A stretch of DNA of 51,635 nucleotides from JBCCQH01 sp039024435 (GCA_039024435.1 JBCCQH010000051.1:1-51635), one strand, 5' to 3'. Shown: positions 17,649 through 27,085, numbered from the stretch's first letter. Numbers and translations are program-made. Notes: a model not told the origin generated them from the sequence alone.

Positions 17649-19022
17649 ATGTTTTCTTCTTCAACTTACACCGAACGTCGGCGCCAATTGTGCGCAGCAC
17701 TGGGCTCGGGCCGAGTGCTCCTGCTGGGCAATGGTGAGACCGGAATGAATTACGCCGCAAATGTCTACCATTTCCGCCAGGACAGTACTTTTTTGTACTT
17801 CATCGGAATCGATCAACCGGGACTGGCCGCGGTGATCGATACGGCTACCGGGGGGACGACGGTGTTTGGCGACGAACTCACGATGGATGACATTGTTTGG
17901 ACCGGGGAACAACCTTCCATCCGCCGGAAAGCCGCGCAAGCGGGGATCGACTCATTTCAGCCCCGGGGTGAACTTTCCGCCGCGGTGGACGGGGAAACCC
18001 ATTACCTTCCGCCCTACCGGGGGGCTCAGGTCATCGCGCTGCAGGCGCTTTTTGGCCGAGATCCGGAGTCGGTCCAGGCTCAGGCGAGTGAGGCCCTGAT
18101 CCGGGCTACGGTACAGGTCCGCACCCCCAAATCGGAGGTGGAAATTGCCGAAATCGAAACGGCGGTCCGCATCACCAATGAGATGCACCGCGCGGCGATG
18201 CAAACGGCCCGCCCGGGGGTGCGCGAATCAGAGGTGTACGCGGCCTTGATGGGCGTGGCCCACCGCCACGATACGCACTATTCGTTCCCGGCCATTGTTT
18301 CCCGGGATGGGCAAATTCTGCACAATCATGCGCACAAAAATGTCCTCGCCGAAGGAGACTTGCTGCTCGTTGACTGCGGGGCGGAATCGCCCTTGCACTA
18401 CGCCGGGGACATGACCCGGACATTTCCGGTTTCAGCCCAATTTAGTGATCGCCAGAAGGCAGTTTATGAAGTTTGTCTCCAATCCCAGCTCGACGCCATC
18501 TCGGCGCTGCGGCCGGGGATCACCTATCGGGAGGTTCACTTGATTGCTTGCCGCACGATTGCGCTGGGATTGAAGGAGCTCGGAATCATGCGGGGCGACG
18601 TGGAGGCGGCGGTAGAAGCGGGGGCCCACGCTTTGTTTTTTCCCCACGGCCTGGGGCACCTGATGGGACTGGACGTTCACGACATGGAAAATCTGGGAGA
18701 GGCGTATGTCGGGTACACCGATGACCTCAGGAAAAGTACGCAGTTCGGCCTGGCGTTTTTGCGCCTGGGACGGACGCTGGCGCCGGGGATGGTGCTGACG
18801 GTCGAGCCGGGCATCTATTTTATCCCCCAACTCATTGATGCCTGGCGTGCGGAGGGAAAATGGGCGGCATTCATCGACTTCGATGAAGCCGACAAATTCA
18901 AAGACTTCGGCGGAATCCGCATTGAAGATGATTATTTGATCACGGCGGAGGGCGCCCGATTGCTGGGTGATCCGGTGCCCAAAACGGTCAAAGACATCGA
19001 GGATTACCGCGCCCAACTCTAA
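17649..19022 (+). CDS. pepP: Xaa-Pro aminopeptidase (aminopeptidase P, M24B)
   Basis: The 457-residue protein has the AMP_N domain (residues 1-130: YTERRRQL, LGNGETGMNYAANVYHFRQD, FLYFIGI) followed by the pita-bread M24 domain. Metal ligands are visible: DCGAESPLHYAGDMTRTF (two Asp), HGLGHLMGLDVHD (His), TVEPGIYF (Glu) and GGIRIEDDYLIT (Glu). It cleaves the N-terminal residue from peptides with proline in second position, using two Mn or similar ions, and has no signal peptide, so it is cytosolic. ATG 17649 is chosen over the TTG just before it. The arylsulfotransferase-like gene follows after 14 bp, probably co-transcribed. Confidence 0.93.
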   Translation: MFSSSTYTERRRQLCAALGSGRVLLLGNGETGMNYAANVYHFRQDSTFLYFIGIDQPGLAAVIDTATGGTTVFGDELTMDDIVWTGEQPSIRRKAAQAGIDSFQPRGELSAAVDGETHYLPPYRGAQVIALQALFGRDPESVQAQASEALIRATVQVRTPKSEVEIAEIETAVRITNEMHRAAMQTARPGVRESEVYAALMGVAHRHDTHYSFPAIVSRDGQILHNHAHKNVLAEGDLLLVDCGAESPLHYAGDMTRTFPVSAQFSDRQKAVYEVCLQSQLDAISALRPGITYREVHLIACRTIALGLKELGIMRGDVEAAVEAGAHALFFPHGLGHLMGLDVHDMENLGEAYVGYTDDLRKSTQFGLAFLRLGRTLAPGMVLTVEPGIYFIPQLIDAWRAEGKWAAFIDFDEADKFKDFGGIRIEDDYLITAEGARLLGDPVPKTVKDIEDYRAQL

Positions 19023-19036
19023 ATTACCTTGATCGC

Positions 19037-20524
19037 ATGCGCACTTTTTGCTGGTTGATTTGCTTGTGTTGGAGTTCCCTGGCTTTTGCCCAGTTCACCC
19101 CGGTCAACAGCCCGACCTACACTTACCAATGGTATCAATCGGGGGAGATGTGCGACTATGTCTTTTTGGGCATGTACCGCTTTATTTCTCCGGCGCCCCG
19201 GGTGCCGGTCAATCTAATTTTGGATCGGAACGGCGACGTGGTTTGGTACCACCAATCGCGTCCCTGGATGCTGGATTTCAAAGTTCAGCCCAATGGCCTG
19301 CTGTCTTTCAACCAGAACGACCGACACTACCTCCTCGACAGCACTTTCAGTTTGGTCGATTCGGTATTCTGCGACGGTTACAATACCGATGTTCACGACT
19401 TGATCATCGATGAAGACGGGCACTACTACGTGATTTGCTACGAGGACAGCATCATGGACCTCAGCTCGATCCGCACTCGCAATGGCACGCCGGGCGATAG
19501 CGCTTGCTACGTTCTGGGTAATGTCGTACAGGAATTGGATGAGAATAAGAACAGTGTTCGAACCTGGCATTCTTTTGCCAATTACGACGTCTACACCGAC
19601 ATCGATTCGCAGTACTGGACGAATCCGGCACTGATCGACATCATCCACACGAACTCCCTCGACCTGGACGATCAGGGACGGATGCTCATGTCCCACCGCA
19701 ACATCAATGAGGTCACGCTGGTGGACTGGGAAAGCGGCAATGTCATTTGGCGTTTCAGCGGCAAGAACAACGATTTCAGTTTGCCCAACGATATCGGGCT
19801 GAGCGGCCAACACGATGCCCGGTTTTCCGGATCGGACCGGTTCACGGTGTTCGACAACGGCAATTTTCATCCGGCGGTCATGTCGCGCGGGGTCGAATAC
19901 GAGGTAAACCCCGGCACCATGACCGCCACCAAGGTTTGGGAGTACGCGCGGAATACAGCGCGCAGCAATTCCCTGGGCAGTTTCCGCATTCTCCCGAACG
20001 GCAACCGCCTCATCAATTTCGGCTCTTTCAATCCGCAGGACCAAGCCCAGATTGCCCTGGTGGGGCCGGATTCAAGTTTGATCATGGAGATGGATTTCCA
20101 GGATACCTACTGGACTTATCGGGCGCAGTGCATGGAGTTTCCGTTTGTGATCGAGCGGCCGGAAATCAGTTGCGAGGTCCAAAACAATCAGATTGTCCTG
20201 ACGGCTCAGGGCAGCCACCCAGATTACCTTTGGAGTACCGGAGACAGTGGGCCGAGCATCACCCTGACCGATACGGGAAGTTATCAGGTGTTTGTCCCTT
20301 TGGGCATCGGGATGGTCGGTAGTGTTCCCATCCACATCACGGACCTCAGCGCCACTTGTCCGGCAGTCAGCACCCCCGAAGCCCGGCAACCGGTCCGCCG
20401 TCGCAAATTGATGGCGACCTACGACATGCTCGGTCGTCCGATCACCCAGCGTCGCTCAGGTGAACTTTACATCGAACTGTACGACGATGGCAGCACGCGC
20501 AAAATCCTGTTCGATTACCGGTGA
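19037..20524 (+). CDS. Secreted arylsulfotransferase-like beta-propeller protein
   Basis: The 495-residue protein has a signal peptide (MRTFCWLICLCWSSLAFAQ). The body matches the arylsulfotransferase (ASST)/aryl-sulfate sulfotransferase-like propeller family: LILDRNGDVVWYHQ, DVHDLIIDEDGHYYVICY, HTNSLDLDDQGRMLMSHRN, WRFSGKNNDF, GQHDARFSGSDRFTVFDNGN and SFRILPNGNRLINFG. An Ig-like module (about 385-440) and a short tail with YDMLGR, ending KILFDYR, follow. The tail resembles a T9SS type A domain but lacks the usual complete strand pattern. The family transfers or binds aryl sulfates; whether the catalytic His and Arg are all kept needs an alignment. Only 14 bp separate it from pepP. Confidence 0.8.
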   Translation: MRTFCWLICLCWSSLAFAQFTPVNSPTYTYQWYQSGEMCDYVFLGMYRFISPAPRVPVNLILDRNGDVVWYHQSRPWMLDFKVQPNGLLSFNQNDRHYLLDSTFSLVDSVFCDGYNTDVHDLIIDEDGHYYVICYEDSIMDLSSIRTRNGTPGDSACYVLGNVVQELDENKNSVRTWHSFANYDVYTDIDSQYWTNPALIDIIHTNSLDLDDQGRMLMSHRNINEVTLVDWESGNVIWRFSGKNNDFSLPNDIGLSGQHDARFSGSDRFTVFDNGNFHPAVMSRGVEYEVNPGTMTATKVWEYARNTARSNSLGSFRILPNGNRLINFGSFNPQDQAQIALVGPDSSLIMEMDFQDTYWTYRAQCMEFPFVIERPEISCEVQNNQIVLTAQGSHPDYLWSTGDSGPSITLTDTGSYQVFVPLGIGMVGSVPIHITDLSATCPAVSTPEARQPVRRRKLMATYDMLGRPITQRRSGELYIELYDDGSTRKILFDYR

Positions 20525-20775
20525 GAGAATTTTCAATGGACGCGGGAGAATTTCCAATTGCTCAATTTCCGATTGGCGCGTTCGGAACGCGCAACCTCCA
20601 AAGGAATTAAATTGCTCCAAATCAAACCACTACCGTAGACGCGCAGGATCACGCGCGGCGGAGGCTGGCTTCATTTCCGATTGCCAATGGACGACGGCGG
20701 TGAGCCGTAGAGCAGGGCGGCCATCGGAAATCAGAAATCTTTCCATCGAGAATCAGAAATCCTTAATTTGTTCGA
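20525..20775. other. Intergenic region with nested inverted repeats
   Basis: No gene is seen. GCGCGTT/AACGCGC forms a hairpin at 20576-20592. ATTTCCGAT near 20690 pairs with ATCGGAAAT near 20725 and encloses a smaller ACGGC/GCCGT stem. Related AT-rich words (ATTTCC, AATCAGAAATC) recur through the stretch. This is the look of a degenerate REP-like or other intergenic repeat element rather than of a promoter. Confidence 0.4.
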
Positions 20776-22671
20776 ATGAGCGCGAAGCGGAAATCAACGG
20801 CGAAATCTTCATCCGCCAAACGGAACGCCAAAAAGTCGGGGACCAAGGCCAAAAAGCCAGGCGAATCGGGTAAAAAGAGTCCTGCAAGACCGAAATCAAG
20901 TGCTTTTGGGAATGGATTCTGGCGAACCCACTGGAAAGAAGGAGCGATCCTGCTGGCCTTGCCGTTTTTGCTTTATTTTCAGGCCATTTCTTTCGGTTAC
21001 GTCCTCGACGATAAAATTGTCCTCTCGGAAAATGCCTACGTACAGCAGGGAACGGAAGGGATCCGCGAAATTTTTCGGACGGAATCGTTTACGGGCTTTT
21101 TGGGTGAACAAAAAAATCTAGTCGCGGGGGCCCGCTACCGGCCCTTGTCCATTGCTACTTTTGCCGTGGAGCAGGAGTACTTCGGGGAAGCTCCCGGCAT
21201 CAACCATGGGGTCAACGTCTTGCTGTACGGGCTGACCGCACTGTTGATCTTCCGGATATTTATGGTGATTGCCCCGGGCAAGACCCAAACGCCTTGGTAC
21301 TTTCGGCTGGGCTTCGTCGCGGCGGTTCTGTTCCTGCTCCATCCGGTCCACACCGAGGTCGTCGCCAACATCAAGGGGCGCGACGAGATTTTGGCTTTGC
21401 TGTTGTCGCTGGCCACTTGGTACTGCGTGCTGCGCTATTTTATCGCGAAGCAGATCGGTTGGCTCATTGCAGCGCCCATCATTTTCCTGCTGGCCATCCT
21501 CGCCAAGGAAAACTCCCTGACCTTTTTGGCGGTGATTCCACTTTCGGTGATTTTGTTCATGCGGATCCCCTTTCCGAAGTTGGTGCTGGGGAGCTTGCCG
21601 TTGCTTGGGGCTTCCCTCGTTTACTTGTACATTCGGTTCCGGGCGGTGGGATTCTTGCTCGACAGCGGTACACCGGTCACCAGCATTATGAATGATCCTT
21701 TCCTGGAAGCATCCGCCGGGGAACGCTACGCGACGATCACCATGACGCTGGGTTGGTACCTGAAACTGTTGTTTGTACCGCATCCGCTGACCCACGATTA
21801 CTACCCTTACCACGTGCCCCTGGTCGGCTGGGGAGATTGGCGGGCGCTGTTGTCGCTGGCCCTGGTGGGGGGATTGTTGTTTTTGAGCTACCGCGAATGG
21901 AAACGCTCCCGTATCACCGCGTTTTCCATCCTTTTCTTTTTCCTGACCCTCTCCATCGTCTCTAATCTGCTCTTTTCGGTCGGAACCTTTATGAACGAAC
22001 GCTTTATCTATATGCCTTCGGTGGGATTCTGTCTGGTATTTGCCTATCTCGTGACCCGCAAAGTTCCCAAGTGGATTCCGGGCAATGCGGGCTCGATCAC
22101 AGCCTACGCGATTACGGGAGTATTCGCGCTGGGATTCATTATCAAAACCATTGAGCGGGTGCCGGCCTGGGAAAATTCGGCGACCCTGGAAGCGGCGGCG
22201 ATCAAGGTCTCCTACAACAGCGCCCGCGCCAATCAGTACTACGCGTATTCGCTGTACGAAAAGTCATTGGAGGCCAAAGACAACCCAGCAAAAATCGCTT
22301 TGTACGACGAGGCGTGGCCCTACGTCAACAAAGCGTTGGAGATCTATCCCCAATACAGCGATGCCCACACCTGCCGCGCCGGGATTGCCGCCGGGTATTA
22401 CCAAACCCAAGCGAAGCTGGAGCTGATGTTAAATACCTTCGAAAACACGCTCAAGGTGAAGCCGGTGCCTTTCGTGGATCAATTTATGAATTGGCTGGTG
22501 GGGCGGCAGCGCCACGCGACCGAAATCGCGCAATGGGCCCACCGGGTGGGCTTTGAATGGTTCTGGAAGCAGAAAAATGATGCAGTCCAAGCCAAAAAGT
22601 ACCTCAATATGGGGCTGCGGGCTGCACCGGGGGATCCGCAATTGCAGTCGGATCTGGCGCAGATTGGCTAG
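20776..22671 (+). CDS. Multi-pass membrane protein with C-terminal TPRs, GT-C/TMTC-like
   Basis: The 631-residue protein begins with about 45 residues made almost only of Lys, Ser, Ala and Gly. About 11-12 transmembrane helices follow. The first luminal loop has YVLDDKIVLSENAYVQQG and RYRPLSIATFAVE, and later HPVHTEVVANIKGRDEILAL, the signature of TMTC/DUF1736-type GT-C glycosyltransferases. The acidic pair (DD) would bind a metal or the sugar-phosphate lipid. The C-terminal 150 residues contain TPR-like helices. A role in transferring a sugar from a polyprenyl carrier is plausible but inferred from the fold. It converges on the MFS gene with a 4-bp overlap of the ends. Confidence 0.8.
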   Translation: MSAKRKSTAKSSSAKRNAKKSGTKAKKPGESGKKSPARPKSSAFGNGFWRTHWKEGAILLALPFLLYFQAISFGYVLDDKIVLSENAYVQQGTEGIREIFRTESFTGFLGEQKNLVAGARYRPLSIATFAVEQEYFGEAPGINHGVNVLLYGLTALLIFRIFMVIAPGKTQTPWYFRLGFVAAVLFLLHPVHTEVVANIKGRDEILALLLSLATWYCVLRYFIAKQIGWLIAAPIIFLLAILAKENSLTFLAVIPLSVILFMRIPFPKLVLGSLPLLGASLVYLYIRFRAVGFLLDSGTPVTSIMNDPFLEASAGERYATITMTLGWYLKLLFVPHPLTHDYYPYHVPLVGWGDWRALLSLALVGGLLFLSYREWKRSRITAFSILFFFLTLSIVSNLLFSVGTFMNERFIYMPSVGFCLVFAYLVTRKVPKWIPGNAGSITAYAITGVFALGFIIKTIERVPAWENSATLEAAAIKVSYNSARANQYYAYSLYEKSLEAKDNPAKIALYDEAWPYVNKALEIYPQYSDAHTCRAGIAAGYYQTQAKLELMLNTFENTLKVKPVPFVDQFMNWLVGRQRHATEIAQWAHRVGFEWFWKQKNDAVQAKKYLNMGLRAAPGDPQLQSDLAQIG

Positions 22672-23984
22672 TGCGATTGCTTGCGGTCGGCGATCAACAG
22701 AAAGACCATCCCGACGAGAAACATGGACCCGAGAAAGAGCGTCGAGTTCCGCATGCTCCCGGTAAGCGCGATGATCAAGCCATAAAACAGGGTTCCAACG
22801 GCGGTGGCCACCTTTTCCGTCAGTTCATAGAAACTGTAATAGGACGCGTGATCCTGGGTTTCCGGGAGCAGCTTTGCGTAGGTGGAGCGCGCCAGTGCCT
22901 GGATTCCGCCCATGACCGTGCCGACAAAGAAGGCAATGACGTAAAATGCACCTTCGGTTTCGACGAAGTAAGTCGTGCCGCAGATACAGGTCCAAACCAG
23001 GGTTGCGATGACCAGCGCGCGGATATTGCCAAACTTTTTCGACAGGAAAGCAAACAGGTACGATCCTCCGATGGCCACAAACTGAATGATCAGCACGGTC
23101 AGCATGAGTTTCCAGTCTTCCAGTCCGATTTCGATCTTACCGAACAGGGCGGCGAGGTAAATTACGGTCATGTAGCCGAGAGCAAAGAAGAAAAATGCGA
23201 GCAAAAACCACAGGATTCGGCGTTGTTCAGGTTGCCGAATCTGATGCAGGACCGCCATCAGTTCGCGGTAGCCGTGCCGCACCAGTTTGCGGGTGGAGGC
23301 TTTGCGGCCGTGGATATTGTTCGGGAGGCCGGCGAAGGAAATCTGGGCAAACCCCAGCCACCACACCCCGGACATGACGAAGGACAGGCGGGTTGCCATG
23401 GCTTTATCGGGTTCACCCGCCGCATCCACAATCCCAAACGTTGCGGGGGTGGAGATTACGATAAAACACAAAATGAGCAGGATCGACGAACCAATGTAGC
23501 CCATCGTAAAGCCCCGCGCGCTCACCATGTCCATCCGACTTTCCTCGACGATTTCTGGTAAAAACGCATTGTAAAACACGATGCTCCCGGCAAATCCGAT
23601 GCTGGCCAGCACCGATCCCCCGATGCCGATCCAGAGGTTGTCCCGACTGGTGAAAAAAAACAGGGACAGGGCCCCGATGGCGCCCATCGTGGAAAAAATC
23701 TGCATGAACGTGCGTTTCTTGCCGGCGTAGTCCGCGATCCCGGACAGGACCGGAGAAATCATGGCCACCAGGACGAAGGACAGTGAGACCAGGTAAGAAT
23801 AGAACTCATTGTTGTTGATGGCCTTCCCCAGGACATTGATCGTATCGTTTCCATTGGCGCTGGTCACCGCCGAAAAGTAGATCGGAAATACAGCGGTGGT
23901 GATGACCAGTGGATAGACAGAATTGGCCCAATCGTACCAGCACCACGCATTGATAACTTTCTTATCGCCCTTCTCGAAGCTCAT
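22668..23984 (-). CDS. MFS transporter, Atg22/UMF1-like
   Basis: The start at 23984 gives MSFEKGDKKVINAWCWYDWA, the canonical opening of UMF1/Atg22-like MFS permeases (WxWYDWANS). About 12 transmembrane segments follow across 438 residues, with the GIADYAGKKR loop between helices 2 and 3 and a SARGFTMGYIGS segment typical of the family. Related proteins export amino acids or other small solutes, but the bacterial substrate is unknown. A longer open frame upstream to 24206 lacks signal features and overlaps the SUKH gene, so it is not used. Confidence 0.9.
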   Translation of the reverse strand: MSFEKGDKKVINAWCWYDWANSVYPLVITTAVFPIYFSAVTSANGNDTINVLGKAINNNEFYSYLVSLSFVLVAMISPVLSGIADYAGKKRTFMQIFSTMGAIGALSLFFFTSRDNLWIGIGGSVLASIGFAGSIVFYNAFLPEIVEESRMDMVSARGFTMGYIGSSILLILCFIVISTPATFGIVDAAGEPDKAMATRLSFVMSGVWWLGFAQISFAGLPNNIHGRKASTRKLVRHGYRELMAVLHQIRQPEQRRILWFLLAFFFFALGYMTVIYLAALFGKIEIGLEDWKLMLTVLIIQFVAIGGSYLFAFLSKKFGNIRALVIATLVWTCICGTTYFVETEGAFYVIAFFVGTVMGGIQALARSTYAKLLPETQDHASYYSFYELTEKVATAVGTLFYGLIIALTGSMRNSTLFLGSMFLVGMVFLLIADRKQSH

Positions 23985-24030
23985 GCAATTGAATTTTTGG
24001 GATGCGCGGACGCAATCTAATGATTTATTT

Positions 24031-24504
24031 CTAAGTGATATTTTCGCCTGAGTTGAGTTCCAGTCCTCTGCAAAACTCGGCCAGGGATCCGGCGATGTAG
24101 GTGCGGGTGGTTTCACTTGCCCGGGTAGAGCGGTCAAGCCAGATTTCCCCGGCCCCCGCTCCGGTGATGCGGTACACAAACAAGAATGTCGCCGCATCAA
24201 TCGCAATAGGAAGCCAGTCCCGGTCCACCCGCGCGTGCTCGTGGTAGGGCGGCCCGATCAGAATGTCGAACAGATTGGGATGGATGTCAGAACGGCCGAG
24301 GATATAGGTGGGGGCGGCGTGCACCGCGCTTTGGGGGTAGGTGCAGGCTTGCAGGTGAGTATCGCTGTAAGCCAGCAAGAAATCGTGGAGATCGACGGGA
24401 AGTGGCTGACCAATGGCCGCGGAGATTAGGAGGAGATCGGGTCCGCGGAGGTCAGCATTTCCCCGTGGGTGAGTCAGGTGATCGAGGGTGAAGGAAGTGG
24501 GCAT
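24031..24504 (-). CDS. SMI1/KNR4 (SUKH) family protein
   Basis: The 157-residue protein has the SUKH layout: an N-terminal helix pair (LPVDLHDFLLAYSDTHLQAC), a central GRSDIHPNLFDIL, then DWLPIAIDAATFLFVYRI and GEIWLDR with a terminal helix. SUKH proteins are commonly immunity proteins to secreted nuclease or other toxins, or cytosolic regulators. No toxin gene is adjacent: the neighbours are MFS and MATE transporters. So this may be an orphan immunity protein or a housekeeping SUKH protein. It is divergent from the MATE gene by 97 bp. Confidence 0.75.
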   Translation of the reverse strand: MPTSFTLDHLTHPRGNADLRGPDLLLISAAIGQPLPVDLHDFLLAYSDTHLQACTYPQSAVHAAPTYILGRSDIHPNLFDILIGPPYHEHARVDRDWLPIAIDAATFLFVYRITGAGAGEIWLDRSTRASETTRTYIAGSLAEFCRGLELNSGENIT

Positions 24505-24601
24505 GGGAGCGATTTTGTCAAGGCAAGATAGTCAATCCCGAGCGTTGCGGCATTGGAGATCAACGGGGTGGGCAGTATCTTCGCCGCAAAATTGCTCGGA
24601 C

Positions 24602-25903
24602 ATGGACCGCACCATTCTTAGGCTCGCCATCCCCAATATCATCAGCAACCTCTCGATTCCGTTGCTGAGTGCGGTCGATGCTGCATTGATGGGGCATTTG
24701 CCGGGGGCCGAGGCGTACCTGAGCGCGATTGCCATCGCGACGGGAATCTTCAATTTTATTTATTGGGGCTTGGGATTTTTGCGGATGGGGACCACGGGAC
24801 TGACCGCCCAGGCGCACGGCGCAAAGGATGAACAGGAGGAGGTGCTGATCCTGGGTCGAGGGATGCTGGTGGCCTTGCTGGGGAGTGCATTGGTATTGGT
24901 GTTTCAGGTGCCGCTGGCGCGGATTGGGTTCTGGTTCATGGACCCGGCTCCGGAGGCGGCGGAGATTGCCCGCGGTTATTACGATGTCCGGATTTTCGCG
25001 GCGCCGGCAACCTTGAGTTTGTACGTTTTGACCGGTTGGTTCTTGGGCAAGCAGAATGCCATTTTCCCGATGGTCCTTTCCATCCTGGGAAACATCGCGA
25101 ATGTCGGGTTGAATCTGTGGTTTGTGAAGGGGATGGGGATGAAGGCGGAGGGAATCGCCTGGGGTACGGTGGGCGCTCAATACCTGAGCCTGGCCGTGGC
25201 GATTGGGTATGGGTGGTGGAAATACCGCGGCCTGGCGCATCACCTGGAAATGCGCTTGCTTTTGCAGGCGCGGGCTTTGGGACGGTTTTTTGCCGTCAAT
25301 GGGGACATTATTGTGCGGACTTTGTGTCTGGTGTTGGTGTTCAATTATTTTATCGCGGCATCGGGAGACTTTGGGTTGCGAATTCAGTCGGGAAATTCAT
25401 TGTTGCTGCAACTGTTGTTTATCATGAGCTATCTCGTGGATGGATTTGCCTTTACGGCGGAAAGCCTGGTGGGGAAATACAAGGGGGCAGGCGACGCGCA
25501 GAATTTGCGCCTGGCCATCCGACGCATCTTTTATTGGGGGATCGGGATTGCGGCCTTGTTCAGCCTCGTCTATGGGCTGGGCGGGGGCTGGCTTCTGGGG
25601 CTTTTCACCGACGATCAGCGGGTGCTCAGAGTAGCGGATGAATATTTGGGGTGGATGGTGGCGATGCCAGTGGTTGCCGCTTTTTCGTTTATCTGGGATG
25701 GCATCTACCTCGGAGCGACGGCTTCGGCCCCAATGCGCAACGGGATGCTCATTTCCACGGCGGTCTTTTTTCTGGCTTGGTGGCTGCTCAACCCTGTGCT
25801 CGACAACCACGGTCTCTGGCTGGCGATGATGGTATTTATGGCGGTGCGGGGCATCACCCTGGCGCTATTTGCCAAAAAGAATGGACTTTCTGCGGCCGTT
25901 TAG
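24602..25903 (+). CDS. MATE family efflux transporter (DinF-like)
   Basis: The start at 24602 gives MDRTILRLAIPNIISNLSIP, the usual MATE N-terminus. About 12 transmembrane helices are arranged as two MATE halves over 433 residues (LLSAVDAALMGHL; LRMGTTGLTAQAHGA; later SYLVDGFAFTAESLVGKYKG). This is a Na+- or H+-driven exporter of drugs or metabolites in the inner membrane, of the DinF/NorM type. An in-frame ATG at 24488 would add 38 residues with no membrane or signal character and is rejected. Confidence 0.92.
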   Translation: MDRTILRLAIPNIISNLSIPLLSAVDAALMGHLPGAEAYLSAIAIATGIFNFIYWGLGFLRMGTTGLTAQAHGAKDEQEEVLILGRGMLVALLGSALVLVFQVPLARIGFWFMDPAPEAAEIARGYYDVRIFAAPATLSLYVLTGWFLGKQNAIFPMVLSILGNIANVGLNLWFVKGMGMKAEGIAWGTVGAQYLSLAVAIGYGWWKYRGLAHHLEMRLLLQARALGRFFAVNGDIIVRTLCLVLVFNYFIAASGDFGLRIQSGNSLLLQLLFIMSYLVDGFAFTAESLVGKYKGAGDAQNLRLAIRRIFYWGIGIAALFSLVYGLGGGWLLGLFTDDQRVLRVADEYLGWMVAMPVVAAFSFIWDGIYLGATASAPMRNGMLISTAVFFLAWWLLNPVLDNHGLWLAMMVFMAVRGITLALFAKKNGLSAAV

Positions 25904-26091
25904 CGTTACCAATTTTTCGCTGGTGCGCGAACTTTTATTCCGTTGATTGTGAGTGCTTTGCCCTCGCGCACGCGTACAGGTATAGGTACGTGTGGCGTTT
26001 TTACTTCCCCGGGTTTCTTTCCATTGTCCCGCCCATTCCCCGACCGATGTTTGTGCCGTTCAATTGAATTTTTACACTAAAATTTTCCATT

Positions 26092-27060
26092 ATGAAAAGT
26101 GAAGAAGGAAACGGACCCGAGAGCCGTTCGCGAGAGGAAAATCTGAAATCAGTGGGCATGGCCTGCCTGAAGACGATGGTATTGTTGGAGCGTGGGTACG
26201 GCATCCCCTACCTGCTGCGGATTCTCCGAGGTGGGGAAAACGCGTATTGGAAAAATCCGGATCCACGGGAGTTCGAAACGTTTGGCGAATTCAGCGAAAA
26301 GAGCCCAGATTATTTGCGCCACAGTCTGCACCATTTGGTGGGATTTGACCTGATTGCGCCCCGGCTTCCGGATTACAATGTTTTGGAGATCACGGACAAG
26401 GGCCTTGCTTGGTTGGAAAATCCCACGGACCTGATGGTGATGGGGCAAAGCCTGCGGTTCTCCGCCAAAGAACGCTTGGTGCGCAATCGGCTGTCGGAAT
26501 TCCGGCGGGTCCGCTCCGAGGAGGAGTTCATCGAGCCTTACAAGCTCTTTACCGACTACACACTGGACCGGATCATGATCGAAAAACCGGAGGACATTGC
26601 CCAGTTGGCGGAGGTTCCGGGAATGTCTTTGCACCGGGCGGAAATCTACGGTCCCAGCATCATGTCGGTGATCAAGGAAGGTATCGCGGAGTGGAAGGGG
26701 ATTCAGAAAGCCCGCCTGCAGACTCGGGTTAGAGGGCCGGTCTACCGAGAAGCGCGGCGCCGGATCCGAAACGGGGAATCGTTTGCGCAAATTACCCGGG
26801 AGATGGGGCGCTCGCCGAGGGCGGTATTGCGGTATATCGTTGATCTGGCGTCGCTGGATATGGTCCCGCTCAAGCACTGGATTGAAAAGCAGATTGAAGG
26901 CTCGACCCTGCACCGTGCGGTGGAGTACTTTACGAATTCGGAGGCGCCAACCCTGAAAGAGGCGTTTAAAACGCTCGGTATTGACTACGATACGCTTTCG
27001 CTGTGTCGGATCTATGCTGAGCACGTGATGGAGAAGGCTTCAATGAAAGTCTCCGCCTAA
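26092..27060 (+). CDS. Helicase-less RecQ C-terminal protein (RQC winged helix, HRDC, HTH_40)
   Basis: The 322-residue protein has the order of domains found in the C-terminal half of Bacteroidota RecQ. There is an RQC-like winged helix at about 20-105 (GYGIPYLLRILRGG, then LHHLVGFDLIAP and VLEITDKGLAWL), an HRDC domain at about 120-205 (FTDYTLDRIMIEKPEDIAQL), and a helicase-associated HTH_40 at about 215-315 (RNGESFAQITREMGRSPRAV). No DEAD/helicase domain and no Zn-binding Cys cluster is present. The upstream 188 bp shows no helicase remnant. The start follows an AT-rich leader, and a strong terminator follows the stop. It is probably a DNA-binding paralogue of RecQ's tail; the role is unknown. 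Confidence 0.82.
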   Translation: MKSEEGNGPESRSREENLKSVGMACLKTMVLLERGYGIPYLLRILRGGENAYWKNPDPREFETFGEFSEKSPDYLRHSLHHLVGFDLIAPRLPDYNVLEITDKGLAWLENPTDLMVMGQSLRFSAKERLVRNRLSEFRRVRSEEEFIEPYKLFTDYTLDRIMIEKPEDIAQLAEVPGMSLHRAEIYGPSIMSVIKEGIAEWKGIQKARLQTRVRGPVYREARRRIRNGESFAQITREMGRSPRAVLRYIVDLASLDMVPLKHWIEKQIEGSTLHRAVEYFTNSEAPTLKEAFKTLGIDYDTLSLCRIYAEHVMEKASMKVSA

Positions 27061-27085
27061 ACGGTGAATCCAGCAGCAATTCTGG

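Noticed and set aside
17314..17760. 148-codon minus-strand open frame in the pepP upstream region
   Set aside because: Basic, low-similarity sequence overlapping the start of pepP on the other strand; better explained as translated intergenic hairpins.
23985..24206. N-terminal extension of the Atg22-like transporter
   Set aside because: The extra 74 residues are not membrane-like, overlap the SUKH gene in another frame and precede the canonical family start.
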